A stretch of DNA of 64,000 nucleotides from Flaccisagitta enflata (Eukaryota; Chaetognatha; Sagittoidea; Aphragmophora), in NCBI GenBank assembly GCA_965153355.1, contig OZ231126.1:48050001-48114000 (forward strand), given 5' to 3'. Both the position numbers and the translations under genes were made by a program. Positions 11,963 through 23,305 of this stretch are shown here, one piece after another (position 1 is the stretch's first letter; each line of letters starts with the position of its first letter). Under the pieces are notes generated by a model. The model saw nothing but the letters and a program-made list of their open reading frames with translations, was not told the DNA's origin and did not search any database.

Positions 11963-12527
11963 TTTTACAGACGTTGCAGACATCTTCGTTCCTAAATCCA
12001 GAAGTGATGCAATTAAACGGATATCGTTGAAGAGGCACACCCTGGCAAAACTCCTTTCTTGAGACCAACTGCGCGCACTTGGACGGCACAAGTGCAAGCC
12101 CATACGACTGTGCTTGCAGTGGACAAGAGAGCCACGCTGAATCTGACAGGTTAATGGAATGATTGATTGATTGATTGATTGACTGATTGGCGAATAGTGT
12201 AGAAACAAGCCAGTGACAGTAGCAGAGTAGAGCGATTTCATTATGTCCATCGATCTGTCTATATGTCCATTTGTCCGTCTGTCCATCTGTCCATCTGTCC
12301 ATCTCACTCTTAGGATAGAGAGTTGAGGGGACGCATGAATAATCGTCGTAAATGTATGAGATGTTCTTGTCTGGTAGATGGTCAAAGCTGGGTGGGTTTG
12401 TTGGAGTCAAGAGGTCCATATTGACCCTTGACTCTCTAAAACAGAATTTATCGTTATAGTTACTCGACCAAACATGAGACCAGCTTCCATCCCTTTCGTA
12501 TTCCCCTGAAAGGTTTGGAAAGGAAGG

Positions 12528-12591
<64 letters not shown>

Positions 12592-14221
12592 TTTTCCTGA
12601 CTGGCGGAGCAATCAACCAAGTAAAGGTATTTTAGAGGCAATAAGCGTCCTACCCTTGTATGCGGTTGTCCGACGTAAGTCATTCGTACGTCTCCTGTAT
12701 TCTGATAGTGTTGCCGGAGTGGGACGGAGTCCAAACTCGAGTTTGACCAACGAATTGACCTGATCGGACGCTCTGAAGGCTGGTTTTCTTTCAGTGTTCA
12801 ACTGCTTTATTTCTTCATTCCCATGTTCCATCTCCTGAACGCCGAAGTTTCTCTGTTGTTGCAAACTATCTAAGGGAACATGTAAAAGGTTTGCGCATTC
12901 GAATTCTTGTGTTCGATCTTTCCAGCATTAGTTTGTTGAGCTCCCGCAAAAAACTAGGTGGTCCAATTAGATCCCCAATCAGAAATTCATCCGCCTCATA
13001 TGAGTTAAGAGTATGCCAGAGAGGTAGCCTGTCCGTGTCTGCTATGGTTTGGTCTTCTTTTATTTTCCAAACAAAGCGCGCGTCGTATATTTTCAGCTTG
13101 CTGTGGAATGTGCCACTAGTGTCAGGCCAGAGATTCTTTTTCACTGCCGTGAACGCATACCGCGCGATACTTAAACATTGAGAGGGATTGGGTAATGGAT
13201 TTTGAATGTGATGTTCGCATCAAGCAATTTGATCTAGCTCATTTTGGAACCGTTTCAATTCGTGGAGAAATTTGTTGCATGCAAGTTGTGTGGCTTTGCG
13301 TGAGCGGTCTAAGCCAGTTGACATTTGTTCAGCACCGCTTGGATACCAAACTCCGCTTTCAAGTGCTGTAAACCATTGTTGGCTGATGTTGTCTACTGTT
13401 ACGCGGAGCGTCTGTTCTTTACGACTTACGTCTAAAGCGGCTTTATGCAAGAGCTGATTAGATTTCCCAACATAGAATGAAATCATCATTATCCAACGAT
13501 GGTAATACCCAGCAGTGTCCTTTGTTTAAAGATTTTTTCTACTACTAACAAAATAGTTAATGTCTGCATTTTGGGGGCATGATAAAGAATACGACATATT
13601 TCCAGCAGCATTTTGTTGTTCTGCTTGATGTTGTTTTTGCAAGCAGCACGAGTTGTTAAATCCTCTTTTAGTCACCTTACTTTTTTTAAAAAAATCCCCC
13701 CCCCCCCACAAGCAAAGTTATGACTTTGTTTCAGCTGATACTCAATCATTCAGCCAAGTCAATCAATCAATCATTCAACCAGCCGGTCATTCAATCAGTC
13801 ATTCAATCATTTGTTCAGTCAGTCATTCAGTCATTCAGCCAAGTCAATCAATCAATCAATCATTCAACCAACCGGTCATTCAGTCACTTGTTCAATCATT
13901 CATTCATTGATTCAATTAAGCAGTCAGTCACCTCGCTGCAACTCGCGTTGCATTGGAAGACTTTAATTCCTGCTGATGTTAATTGTTTAGATTTATCGTT
14001 CATGTCATCTCCGAGCGCTGGACACACTCGTTCCAGTGCCGGAGAAGCGCCGGAATAATTAGATACCGATCTTTTGTACATTCCGTTGGGCGCGATGGGC
14101 GTAAACGCGTACTCAAGAGGAACGCTTTTAATGATATCCTCCGAAATATGGCCTGACTGGCTGTGGTTACTACTTTCATGGTATTGTTGTGAGAGACTCT
14201 CAACAACACCCGTGATACCGC
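10123..14221 (-). CDS. Large multi-exon gene of unknown function, block 1 copy
   Basis: Exons inferred from donors, acceptors and compatible phases: 14221-13932, about 13672-13550, 13519 to about 12870, 12858-12616, 12505-12308, 12142-11969, 11886-11823, 11723-11646, 11538-11393, 11273-11188, 11091 to about 10919, and a last segment about 10880-10123. Strong splice sites include CCG|GTAAGTAG at 11393 and TTCTTATAG at 11273. Exons at 12142-11823 are Cys-rich (EDVCNVC, FCVWRPC), possibly metal-binding. The C-terminal end (RELDYLMIFLSYGTW) aligns with the end of the block 2 gene (IKILRYLAYHTLDYF), as do neighbouring segments. In-frame stops at about 13220 (TGA) and around 10895-10918 suggest decay. 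Many introns contain (GA)n or (TCAATCAT)n tracts. No domain recognised; it is not a PolB or P-loop ATPase by any motif I can see. The 5' end is not defined. Confidence 0.58.
11549..11584. repeat. (GA)n tract forming part of an intron 3' end
   Basis: On the minus strand it is a (CT)n polypyrimidine run just upstream of the acceptor TATATCAG at 11539-11546 of the large gene. Confidence 0.85.
11780..11812. repeat. (TC)n tract just inside a large-gene intron
   Basis: On the minus strand this is (GA)n beginning a few bases after the putative donor GTGAGC at 11822. Confidence 0.85.
11914..11960. repeat. (TC)n tract at a large-gene donor site
   Basis: On the minus strand (GA)n continues directly from a GTGAGAGAG sequence beside the end of the Cys-rich exon (12142-11969). 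Confidence 0.9.
12533..12588. repeat. (GA)n tract; (CT)n polypyrimidine before an acceptor on the minus strand
   Basis: About 27 GA units. On the minus strand the (CT)n run precedes CTTTCAG at 12506-12512, the acceptor of the exon 12505-12308. Confidence 0.9.
13752..13915. repeat. Imperfect TCAATCAT/TCATTCAG repeat in a large-gene intron
   Basis: Runs of CAATCAATCATTCAACCA and TCAGTCATTCA variants fill most of the intron between the first two recognised exons of the block 1 large gene. The apparent Ser-Val-Asn-Gln open frames on the plus strand are repeat translations. Confidence 0.85.
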
Positions 14222-15439
14222 CTGCAATATCGTGCGACAAACACAAACACAAACACACACACACACACACTGGCAGACAGAGCCTCTTACTAAGTCGCGG
14301 GTCCAAGAAAAGACGAAGAGAAATGGATTGACGTGATTGTGGTAAAAAATGTTTTTTTGAAAATCATCCATAACTTTTTTTAGAGGGGCAAATTTGCATA
14401 ATTTTTTTTGCTTAGTTACTCGTTATAACATATATAATGACTAGAAAAAATCAAATTTGAATTCTGAAAATGTTCAATTTTGACCTCTCATGAATGGCAT
14501 ACGTTTCACAAGCTTAGATCATGTCGTAAAACAATATGAGAGTGTGTGTGTGTGTGTGTGTGTATGTGTGTGTGTGTGTGTGTGTGTGTCTCTCTCTCTC
14601 TCTCTCTCACTGCGCACTAAAGGGGGAATTCCTGGTCACTAACTTGCCTCGCGGAAAAATTCCTTGGGATCCTTGAATTCCTTGGGGATCGCAAGGGCAC
14701 CGCGAGGGGACCGCGGCATTGGGCCACTTTGCTGGCTTTTTTCTTTTTGATAAGTCATACATGGGAAGCAATGATTCCGCTGAAGGCTTATTGGGTTGTT
14801 CTGACCTGATTATCAACTATAATCTGCTTTTTGAAAAATTTGGGAGGACCGCAAGGAAGGGGGGGACCGCGAGGAACTCAAGGATTGGTAAGTGAATATG
14901 AGGAATCTGGGTACCATGGATTGGGAGGAAGGGGAATGTGATTGCAAAAAACAATAACAACAATAACAACATCAACAATAAAATAATAATAACAACAGTA
15001 CCCCAATGAAAATAACAACAATAACAACAACAACAACAGCAGCAATAACCCACAGCAACAACAGGAAGCGTGAACAGAGACCGGAACGCAGGGATTATGT
15101 ATAAAGGGGAATCATGATTGCAGATAACAACAACAATAATAACAACAACAACAACAGGCAATATTAACAACGACATCATGATGAATGACAGCAGCCAGAA
15201 TTACACAAATGATGGCCCTTACACTGTGCTTCTGCTCCTCAATCTTTCAGCGTCACTCTCTTCTTTGCTATCAATTCTACATTATGTAGATATTCTGTAG
15301 ATTTTGTCCTTACCGTGAATTTTACACTTAAGCTGAAAGGAAAATGGTATGGTGAGGAAGTAAGTGATGGTTTTAATTGAAAGAAAGAATGTGTCATTTG
15401 TTACCTGCCCAGTGTCATTGAGCATGTGCATGTGTGTGG

Positions 15440-15485
<46 letters not shown>

Positions 15486-16080
15486 TTGGGCGAATGAGAA
15501 TGTTACTTTATATATAAGATTTTCCAGCTTACGTATGAGTATATGACAGCAAATTTTTAGTCCCGTGCACGCGACTCTACACCCCGCTTTGTGCATTGGT
15601 TGGTCGGTCGGTCGGTCGGTCGGTCAGTCACACTGTACGTTTTTTATCAATTTTATTTCTTTAGGTCTTTCGCGACTTATAGGTGTTGGCCTTGTTGAAG
15701 AAAAATTAAGTGTTTCAAAATAGTTTTTGCATCATTATCTGGACAATATTGTTGCTGTAATGCTTTTAATAGACAGATTGTTGCTAAGGATACTTGATGT
15801 ACATACACTTTTATCATGTTCTGACCTCAAAAGTAATGTCAACTATTCAATTCACATGGAAAAAGGCAAGAAAATCAAGGTTTTTAACAAAATCTTTCTT
15901 TCAATTTTTTGTTATTTCCTGCTGTTGAAATTCTAAAACTCTGAAATGCAAAGAAACTTTGTATATTTAAAAAAATAGTTCTCTCCGCAATTGATTTTGG
16001 AAGAGAACTATGTTTTTTGTCCAATCTTAATGCAATGAAATATTGAATATGATTTATTTAAATAATCATTTGGGTATAAT
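14222..16080. other. Non-coding stretch with microsatellites, no gene seen
   Basis: Holds (CA)n at 14241-14270, (GT)n/(TC)n at 14542-14608, CAA/TAA-rich imperfect repeats at 14945-15060 and 15118-15165, (TG)n at 15427-15483 and a (TCGG)n run at 15600-15630. A fragment of the dispersed GACTAAAAAT repeat in minus orientation lies at about 15558-15640. The region 14605-14820 has a higher GC content and an open minus frame without recognisable features. Confidence 0.6.
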
Positions 16081-16439
16081 TACCGTATTTCCCCTAATCA
16101 GCACCCGGGGCGCTTACAAAATTGAAAAATGACATTGCCTGTTTTACCTCCTAATTAGCGCCTCTGTAGTATGTCAGACAACTGATAAGATACTGAAAAA
16201 TAGAGTAAGAAATTTAGGATAAGAAAAAAAAATAGGGTTAGAAAATAAAAAGAAATAAAAGTGTGGTTTCAACAGGAAATCCACATTTGAGGTTAAAAAG
16301 ATCATAACTACTGTGAAAAACTACATATTCTTATGTGTATCTGTAATTTTTGATGAAATAAAAAGTATAATTAGAATGTTTTTATTTTAAAGGGGGGGCG
16401 CTAATTAGAGGAGGGGCGCTAATTAGAGGAAATATGGTA
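16081..16439. mobile_element. MITE with TACCGTATTT ends (copy 1)
   Basis: The left end reads TACCGTATTTCCCCTAATCA and the right end is its near reverse complement (AATTAGAGGAAATATGGTA). The next bases are GC-rich (CGGGGCGCTTAC / GGGGGGGCGCTAATTAG). About 360 bp with no coding capacity. The same termini bound the element at 25216-25703. Confidence 0.8.
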
Positions 16440-16768
16440 TTCAGCTTCATTCTTTTTGAATTTTCAATTTCAGTCCCTGTTGAAACAAAAAGGCACCCAT
16501 TAGAAGGACGCTGTGTTATTCAAATGCTTGTGAATGAGATGAAGCCGAAAAATGATGCCACCATAATGTATACCTAAGAGAGTCGTCACATGTTATATGT
16601 GTATGCATCCACCCTCCATCATTCTTAGATGCGTCCTCGTTGATCTTGCAGTTGTTGTCCTTGTCATTGTTGCCCTTATTGTCATTGTCCCTAATGTCAT
16701 CGTTGTCGTAATCGTTGTTTTTCATCTTTGTTGTGGTTATTGTAGTTGTTTTCGTTGTTGTTTTTGTT

Positions 16769-16772
16769 GTAG

Positions 16773-16815
<43 letters not shown>
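16769..16815. repeat. (TTG)n microsatellite
   Basis: About 15 TTG units inside a longer T/G-rich stretch (16640-16850). Translations are Leu, Cys or Asn runs and not genes. Confidence 0.9.
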
Positions 16816-16816
<1 letters not shown>

Positions 16817-17057
16817 GATGTTAGTTGTTGTATGTTGTGTTGTGTTGCTGTTTAACGAGCTTTCCACAGGTTTAGAAGCCAATACAGTTCAAAGAAAGGT
16901 AAGATTCACCATTGTGAATCACCAACAAAATAAAAGTTTTAAATCTGTTAAAATCTTTCGATGTGCGCCAAAGTTTTTCATCTCATCATTCAGAAGATAT
17001 TTATTGTCTTCTTATATTCAAGCAGAAAATGATATGAAGTCAATACTTAGCTGACCA

Positions 17058-17270
17058 GTGGGCTTGAGAAAACAGCCGGACACACGGCTACCCCAGTCGC
17101 GTGTGCAGAGGGCCATTTGAGGTCACTGATCACTGGGCAGGAGCAGTGAGGCCAAAGAACGCAAACCCCAAAAAGTAAAGTGACGACGGATGGACGACTC
17201 AACGGACCGACAGACTGACGACAGACTGACTGACAAAGCGGGTTGTAGAGTCGCGTAGCACGCGACTAAA
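17058..17270 (+). repeat. Dispersed repeat family A (GACTAAAAAT end)
   Basis: Starts near an ACACGGCTACCCCAGTCGCG motif, includes GGGCAGGAGCAGTGAGGCC and AAAAAGTAAAGTG, then a (GGAC/GACT)-rich segment, and ends GTAGAGTCGCGTAGCACGCG ACTAAAAAT. The same order of motifs recurs at about 25498, 26985, 35826, 41084, 52946, 62737 and 63876 on the plus strand. Confidence 0.75.
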
Positions 17271-17365
17271 AATTGGTCTTTGTGCCTAATGGATAGCTTC
17301 GACTTTTGTTTTGAACCGGCTTTTAGGGATGATTTTTGGGCAGGGGCGAAATGGCCGGATTCTTG

Positions 17366-17408
<43 letters not shown>

Positions 17409-17410
17409 CC

Positions 17411-17474
<64 letters not shown>

Positions 17475-17476
17475 CC

Positions 17477-17521
<45 letters not shown>

Positions 17522-17522
17522 G
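17366..17522. repeat. (CAA)n microsatellite, about 155 bp
   Basis: Nearly pure CAA with two CCA interruptions. All overlapping open frames (poly-Asn, Thr, Leu, Cys) are translations of this tract. Confidence 0.97.
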
Positions 17523-17571
17523 CAACACCAACAACTACAAAAGAAGCACATCAACCGAGAGGATGTGCAAT

Positions 17572-18980
17572 GTTTAGTCGCGGACACATAACTCTGCTCC
17601 TTGCCGTGTCATTCCATCTGGCAGTTGGTCTGTCCGTCTGGCCATCCATCCATCCGTCCATCTGTCAGTCTTTCCATCCGTCACATTTCTGAATAGCGAA
17701 TGGTTTTTGCTTTAATGCCCCTGCCCAACTGTCTGCGACGCTGGTGCCATGGATCCGGCCTTGTTTTCCACAAAAGAGAGAAAGAAACAAGTGACGCGGG
17801 GTCACAATATCGTTGCGGATGGGTGGGCAGTGGCATTCAACCCCCAGCCTCACCCTAACCACACTCCAACACATTCACACACAAAGAATACCAACTGCAG
17901 CATCCTAATTACACTTTTTCGCGTTTTCAACTTGAGCGTGACAACTTCAGCCTGACGGACCAATGGACAGACAGACGGACGGACCAACAGAAGGACTAAG
18001 CTTCTTATATTGGACTTTGGAGTGGATCCTGTGGCGGGGACTCCGCATCCAAACCCCCCACCGTTAGAGCAAGAGTCTCTGGATCAAGCGGTGGAAGACA
18101 GCATGACCATTTGAACAAGACACTTTGGGACATATCATCCTACTGCCCTCTAACTCAATCATGGCCAATAATAAAGACCATCAAGATTTCAACAGTCCTC
18201 TTGTCTCAGCTTGTCTCCTCAATCTGCTCAACTTAAGCCCTATCATCATATAACCACAATTCTCCACCTGACTCTTTGATAACTACGACATCATCTAACC
18301 ACTATATCATCTTATACTATAGCCCTTGACCTCGCTCAACAACCCATGTGATTGTTCGCACTCGTTTGGACAAATGGCGGATTCCTCTCGACAGTTGCAC
18401 AAATGCATACAAAAGAGTCTCAGGCACATTGTTTGTAGACTGAGAAAAGACCTGTATGTCGAAACAGCCTTCGCGAACGCAGACGCTCAGTGACAGTTGT
18501 ACACTAGTACAAGTACATTCGATCTCCGTGCCTGATAGCGATCACATCTCGAACTTCTCCTGGATTATTTTTCCACCCGATATCTGAAATCTCATTCTAC
18601 ACGTGGAGATTCTTCTCTTGCAATATTTTTACTAAGCCACGGATCCGTGGGGTAAAAATAGGCAGAGACCGCCCTCACAAATACTTTTACAAACTAAAAC
18701 TGAATCTGTATATCATTACTGGAATCACTACTCTCAACTTTTCGCCATTACTTGAATGACTACTCCTCTCTACACTTTGTCATTGCTATTATCGATTTTA
18801 GCAATGAAATTGACTTTCTAATTACTACGTTGAACCTCACGACTGTAAATAACGCCACCTTTGCAGATCTCATTTCCGTGAATTTCGTCGTCGCAAATCT
18901 TGCCATAACAAATCACGCCATTATCGCATCATCTCACATTTCTCACTACTGGAAACTTCTGAATCTATATCTTTGTCATC
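17572..18980. other. Repeat-derived spacer and probable LINE 5' region, no gene seen
   Basis: 17572-17765 and about 17800-18000 hold minus-orientation or partial copies of dispersed family A motifs (CGCGGACAC, (GTCC)n-like, TTGCCCCTGCCCA-like). From about 18000 to 18980 the sequence is mixed composition with short C/A-rich lines and probably includes the 5' untranslated region of the LINE that follows. I see no exon with convincing splice sites. Confidence 0.45.
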
Positions 18981-19556
18981 ATGACTTCCAAGGCTCTAAG
19001 TGCGTTTTTGGGCAGGGGAAAAAACAAACGCATCACTGCTCATCAACACGTGTGTTCGGCTCTCGGTCCCGACACAAAGGGAAAAGCCCCAGTTGTCAAA
19101 CAAAGGATCATAACATTCGTCGGGGAAGACAAAGAAAAAGATTCGAAAGTCCGTGACTTGGTCACAAAGTACATTGAAAACGCAGAAAACGACGGCAAAG
19201 ACGGTGAATCAACTTCTCAGTCCCAAGACATGTTTTCTCATGACTCATACCGCACATCCTCCGTTTTGGAATCGATTACAGATTCTGATGATGAAAACGA
19301 ACGTGATGAAAATGAAGAAGACGAAGATGAAGATGATAAGACATCAAAAGAAAAAACATCTACCCCGCTACGACCATCGCGTATCAACCCGTGCCAAACA
19401 CCATCGGCAATATTATCTGCCAAACTTTCGGAAAAAATCCAGTCATGGATTGGAAAGGAAGGAGAGTGTGAAAAGAAGGACGAGCAATCAACGGCAGCAG
19501 ATGACGCAATAAATGACGCCATTGATGTGATCGAAACAAGCTTTGCAGCAATGTGA
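18981..19556 (+). CDS. LINE ORF1, N-terminal part
   Basis: 191 residues starting MTSKALSAFLGRGKN. The middle is very acidic (DDENERDENEEDEDEDD, about residues 100-115) and the end is helical. The stop overlaps the start of the next frame by a few bases (AATGTGAATG), so the two frames may be separate overlapping ORFs or one ORF1 split by a frameshift. No known domain is recognised in this part. In LINEs, ORF1 products bind element RNA. Confidence 0.6.
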   Translation: MTSKALSAFLGRGKNKRITAHQHVCSALGPDTKGKAPVVKQRIITFVGEDKEKDSKVRDLVTKYIENAENDGKDGESTSQSQDMFSHDSYRTSSVLESITDSDDENERDENEEDEDEDDKTSKEKTSTPLRPSRINPCQTPSAILSAKLSEKIQSWIGKEGECEKKDEQSTAADDAINDAIDVIETSFAAM

Positions 19557-20380
19557 ATGACGTTTTGACAACAGGCCATGATGCAAACCAAATTTCTCCC
19601 ACGGAAGAAACCCCGTCTAACAAAAAACAGCAACTAGAAGAACCTTGCTGCGATCTCGAGTCCTTTCTGATAGAATCTACGGCCTTTCTGATGGAATCTA
19701 GAAAAGTTATTGCATTCAAAGATTCGCAGATTGAAACACTCAAACACTATCTCGATCAAAAGGAAACACAACTGGTCAAATTGGAAGATATGAATCGTAT
19801 CCTGATGAACAAACTCGAATCAGCTTCGTCTTCCTTTGTCACCCAGTCAAATACGCTCCTAACAAAAAGCCAAGAACAACAAGAAAAGCTTATCTCTGAG
19901 ATGAAAGAAACAATATCATCGGAAAAAATCAATCGCCTTTCACAGGCAGTTGAAAAGGCGGAGAGTATAGAAAAAAAGATCGTGGATGATGATACAAAGA
20001 AATGGCAAAAAGATTGCCAATCCATCATTTTGGACATGGCGAAAAGCATTGAGCAAACTGAAAGCAAAGTGAAGAAGATGCAATCACATGGAAACGGCGT
20101 TTACAATAACGCCAACAACCACCGCAGTGATAGACATGACAGCGGCGACCAACAAAATAGCGGTAACCAACAAGGCAGGAATGACCAACGCAGCAGCGAC
20201 CGACGCAGCAGCAACCGACAAAGCGGCAAACGACGCAGCAACAGCAATCTTTGCAGCGTCAGCGACCGACGCAGCAACAGCAATCGTCGCAGTGTCAGCG
20301 ACCGACGCAGCGACAACAATCTACGCAGCGTCAGTGACCGACGCGCCGGCGGCGACCCACATCGCAGCAACAACAACAGC

Positions 20381-20451
<71 letters not shown>

Positions 20452-20539
20452 CGAACACATCATATTAGTCTCTGACGCTAATGCCAAGTACTTGGATTTG
20501 CAGCAGCTCAAGCCAGGCGCCCTCGTCACTAGAGTTTGA
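19553..20539 (+). CDS. LINE ORF1, coiled-coil, Asn-rich and SGNH-like start
   Basis: Residues about 30-175 are heptad-rich (ESRKVIAFKDSQIETLKHYL and following), a likely coiled coil for multimerisation. Residues 175-265 hold Ser-Asp-Arg-Arg repeats (SDRRS), then poly-Asn from (CAA)n at 20371-20448. The last part, EHIILVSDANAKYL, resembles the first block of an SGNH/GDSL esterase domain. An in-frame TGA (20537-20539) stops it, but the same frame continues (CYHVSEAIGKIP, VGLND, NGYMDMLFAYN, FPNARLHLIGLPP) to about 20790, matching the later blocks. SGNH domains occur in ORF1 of some LINE clades. Confidence 0.6.
20371..20448. repeat. (CAA)n microsatellite in LINE ORF1
   Basis: About 26 CAA units in frame with ORF1 as Asn codons (AAC). 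Confidence 0.95.
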
Positions 20540-21039
20540 TGCTACCACGTCTCTGAGGCCATTGGCAAAATTCCCGCGACAAAGAATCCTAAAGATGTCA
20601 CCGATATCGCTTCCCAAGTTGGCCTGAATGACCGACGCAAGGACAATTTTGATTTGAAAAAGCTTAAAAACGGTTACATGGATATGTTATTCGCTTACAA
20701 CACCCATTTCCCAAACGCCAGGCTTCACTTGATTGGCCTACCTCCACTCTCAAAAGACCACATCGAAATCAACGATCTACTTGATACACTACCGACACAA
20801 AAACGTTGCGACAAGATACGATGGACGACGACATCCACTACAACGACTTTGGCGCCAAAATTCTCGCCAAAGAAATCAAAAGGAGCCTGTATTCGAAGAA
20901 AAATCGCGACAGCGTTCAACTCACCAAACTCAACCAAATCTCATCGCGGTACGGCTCAAGAAATGAATAGGATCCGGTCAACTACAGCAATAACAACCAG
21001 AATGTTAACAAAAACAACATCTCATCTCAATTCGAATAC

Positions 21040-22618
21040 TGGCATAAATATTGAAGGCTATGAATTTTTTGGACGAAAACGGGAAGGAAAATTAGGTGGT
21101 GGCAATGCTATTTTTGTACGCAAGGATATTAGGTCGAATGTCACGTCACACATTCCTAAACGCGATATAGAACACCTACAAGACAAGAAATAACTGATAT
21201 TATTCGCAAAAAGAAAAATGGTAAATCCACCCCAGATATCAAAAACAAAATGCTTAAACTTACTGGTGAATCTATGATTGAATTCCTATATCCCTTAGTA
21301 GAAACTATATGGAGAGAAGAAGCGATACCTTCGGTATGGAATAGAGGCGTGATTACCTGTCTTTGACAAGGAAGTCCTGTCCAATCACCGCGGCATTACC
21401 ATATCCTCAGCTATAGGAACTATAATAGAAACTATGATAGATAATCGTATTGAAAATATTGTGAAGCTGACTCCTGCCCAAGGAGGAGGAAAAAAGGGGT
21501 CCTCATGTTATGACCATTTGTTTATCCTTCGAGCCATAATTGATATCAGCTTAAAAGAAAAAAGATTGACCTACACAACTTACTACGATGTCAGCAAAGC
21601 GTACGACAACGTTGACAATTCCGATTTACTTATGACCATGTGGGAAAAAGGTTTACGCGGAAAATGTTGGCGAATCCTCAAGAACCTGAACACTAACCTT
21701 ACCGCGAGTGTTAAAACCCGTTTTGGTCCAACAAGAGAAATTAAAATGGAAATAGGAGGCAAACAGGGTTCGCGCTTAACAGGGAGAATGTTTGCCAAAA
21801 TGATGGATTTGATATCTGAGGAATTGGAGGAGACAGATTTAGGGTTTAAAATCACAGAAGACTTCCTTATGGCCGTACTCCTATGGGTTGATGACTTCAT
21901 TTCCTGCACAGAGGGAAAAATAAATCAGCAACAAATGTTGGACAAACCAAATGATTTTGCCACAAAACACAAGCTCAAATGGGGGCAAGCTAAATGCAAA
22001 ATTATGAAAGTGGGTAAACATGATAAAACTACGGATGAATGGAAATTGGGGGAAATGAAGATTGAAGAAACAGATAAATATAGATATCTAGGTGATGTTA
22101 TTACCCCTGATGGAAAAAATTTTGAGAATATTCAAAGTCGAAAAAACAATGTACAGGCTACCACAGTCAACATCAACACCATTGCTTCCAGCGAAACCCT
22201 GCACAATATTGAAACAATAGTCATCCTTGAACTGCATGAAAAAATTTGCATACCAGGTTTTCTTAACAACTGTGAGTCCTGGAAACTCACTAAGAAAGAA
22301 AAGATGGAACTTGAAAAAATCGAATTACAGGCGATAAAATACTTCTTCAACCTGCCAATACATACACCTTCGGTTGCCATAGTATACACACTTGGTCTTT
22401 TATACACAACACAACGTATTGACCAAATACAATTGTTATACCTACAGAAAATCCTGAAAAGAAACAATATTGATTGGGCAAAATCCACACTAAACACTCT
22501 CAAGGAAAAGAATATTGGGTGGTGTGTGAATATAGTCAACATTCTTCAAAAGTATAGTTTACCCACCGCTGTTGATACTATCGCAAATCTTCCTGTAGCA
22601 AATGGAAAAACACTGTGA
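21040..22618 (+). pseudogene. LINE ORF2: endonuclease remnant joined to reverse transcriptase
   Basis: At 21050-21150 the frame reads GYEFFGRKREGKLGGG and VRKDI, a short piece of an AP endonuclease-like domain. Immediately after, a different frame (from about 21190) starts in the RT N-terminal region (SMIEFLYPLVETIWREEAIP), so the rest of the endonuclease is deleted; a stop near 21365 separates this from the main frame 21434-22618 (394 residues). RT blocks: KAYDNVD (first Asp), GGKQGSRLTG, LLWVDDFIS (catalytic Asp pair, Trp in place of the usual Tyr/Phe position) and YRYLGDVITPDG. A zinc-knuckle-like CTVCDMTDNEYHRLNDC lies in an overlapping frame near 22860-22910. Confidence 0.8.
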
Positions 22619-23305
22619 AAATGGTAATCGAGGAGATGAATAAAGAAAGGATAAAAAATGACTTACACAAGCATGAAAATGGAACAGATGTCCTAAAGAC
22701 AAAAACTCGATCCATCTTTGACAAAATCACAGACCCTAACTATACACGTAAACCAGTGGATGAGATCCTACGGCTGACAGAAATGAGACCAAGACATTGA
22801 TAATAGCGCGATATGGAATGCTCGAGTGTGGGCAGAATTTCAAGGGCACCGCACGACCGACCTGTACAGTTTGCGATATGACTGATAATGAATATCATCG
22901 TTTGAACGATTGTAAAAAATGGGTGGGCTCTAATTTTTATGGCACTTCTGATTAAAGCTGATTTTGACCTGATTTACAGTTCCGACATTGACACGATTAA
23001 GTCCATACTCCCCAAAATCTGTTTCGTTTGGAATACGAGAAACGCCAATGGCACAATGCAAAAATGATTGAGTCTCTGTTCCTTATTCTTAAAGAAAAAA
23101 AAAAAAAGGTTTGAAGCACACGGACTACACATCCTGTTCCCCCCCCCCACTAGAAATCCTTTCACCTATTTATTCGACTTTTACTCAGCTCATCTGTTAA
23201 CATGTCTAGTTTAATTTATTTGGTACATTTGTACTGCTCATTGACAATTTATTGTTAAGTGTGATGAATGCACATTTTGAGCCATTAAATCAATCAATCA
23301 ATCAA

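Larger units (their letters stand above)
18981..23305 (+). mobile_element. Non-LTR retrotransposon (LINE), internally deleted
   Basis: Components in order: acidic ORF1 part (18981-19556), coiled-coil and Asn-rich ORF1 part (19553-20539) running into an SGNH-like domain (to about 20790), an AP-endonuclease remnant (about 21050-21170), a reverse transcriptase (about 21185-22618) and a zinc-knuckle end (to about 22930). The 3' end is a short (ATCA)n tail at 23288-23305, typical of LINE ends. Most of the endonuclease domain and the start of the RT are missing, so the copy is dead. Confidence 0.85.

Noticed and set aside
13218-13222. In-frame TGA in the large gene (and TGA at 20537 in the LINE) as selenocysteine or readthrough
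   Set aside because: Both are in copies with other disabling changes, and no SECIS-like structure was looked for successfully. Ordinary decay is simpler.
17123-17692. Poly-Cys, Leu, Asn and Thr open frames over (CAA)n (also 52.4-52.9 and 54.6-54.9 kb)
   Set aside because: Trinucleotide repeats stay open in every frame; there is no conserved flanking domain except in the two-ended proteins and LINE ORF1.
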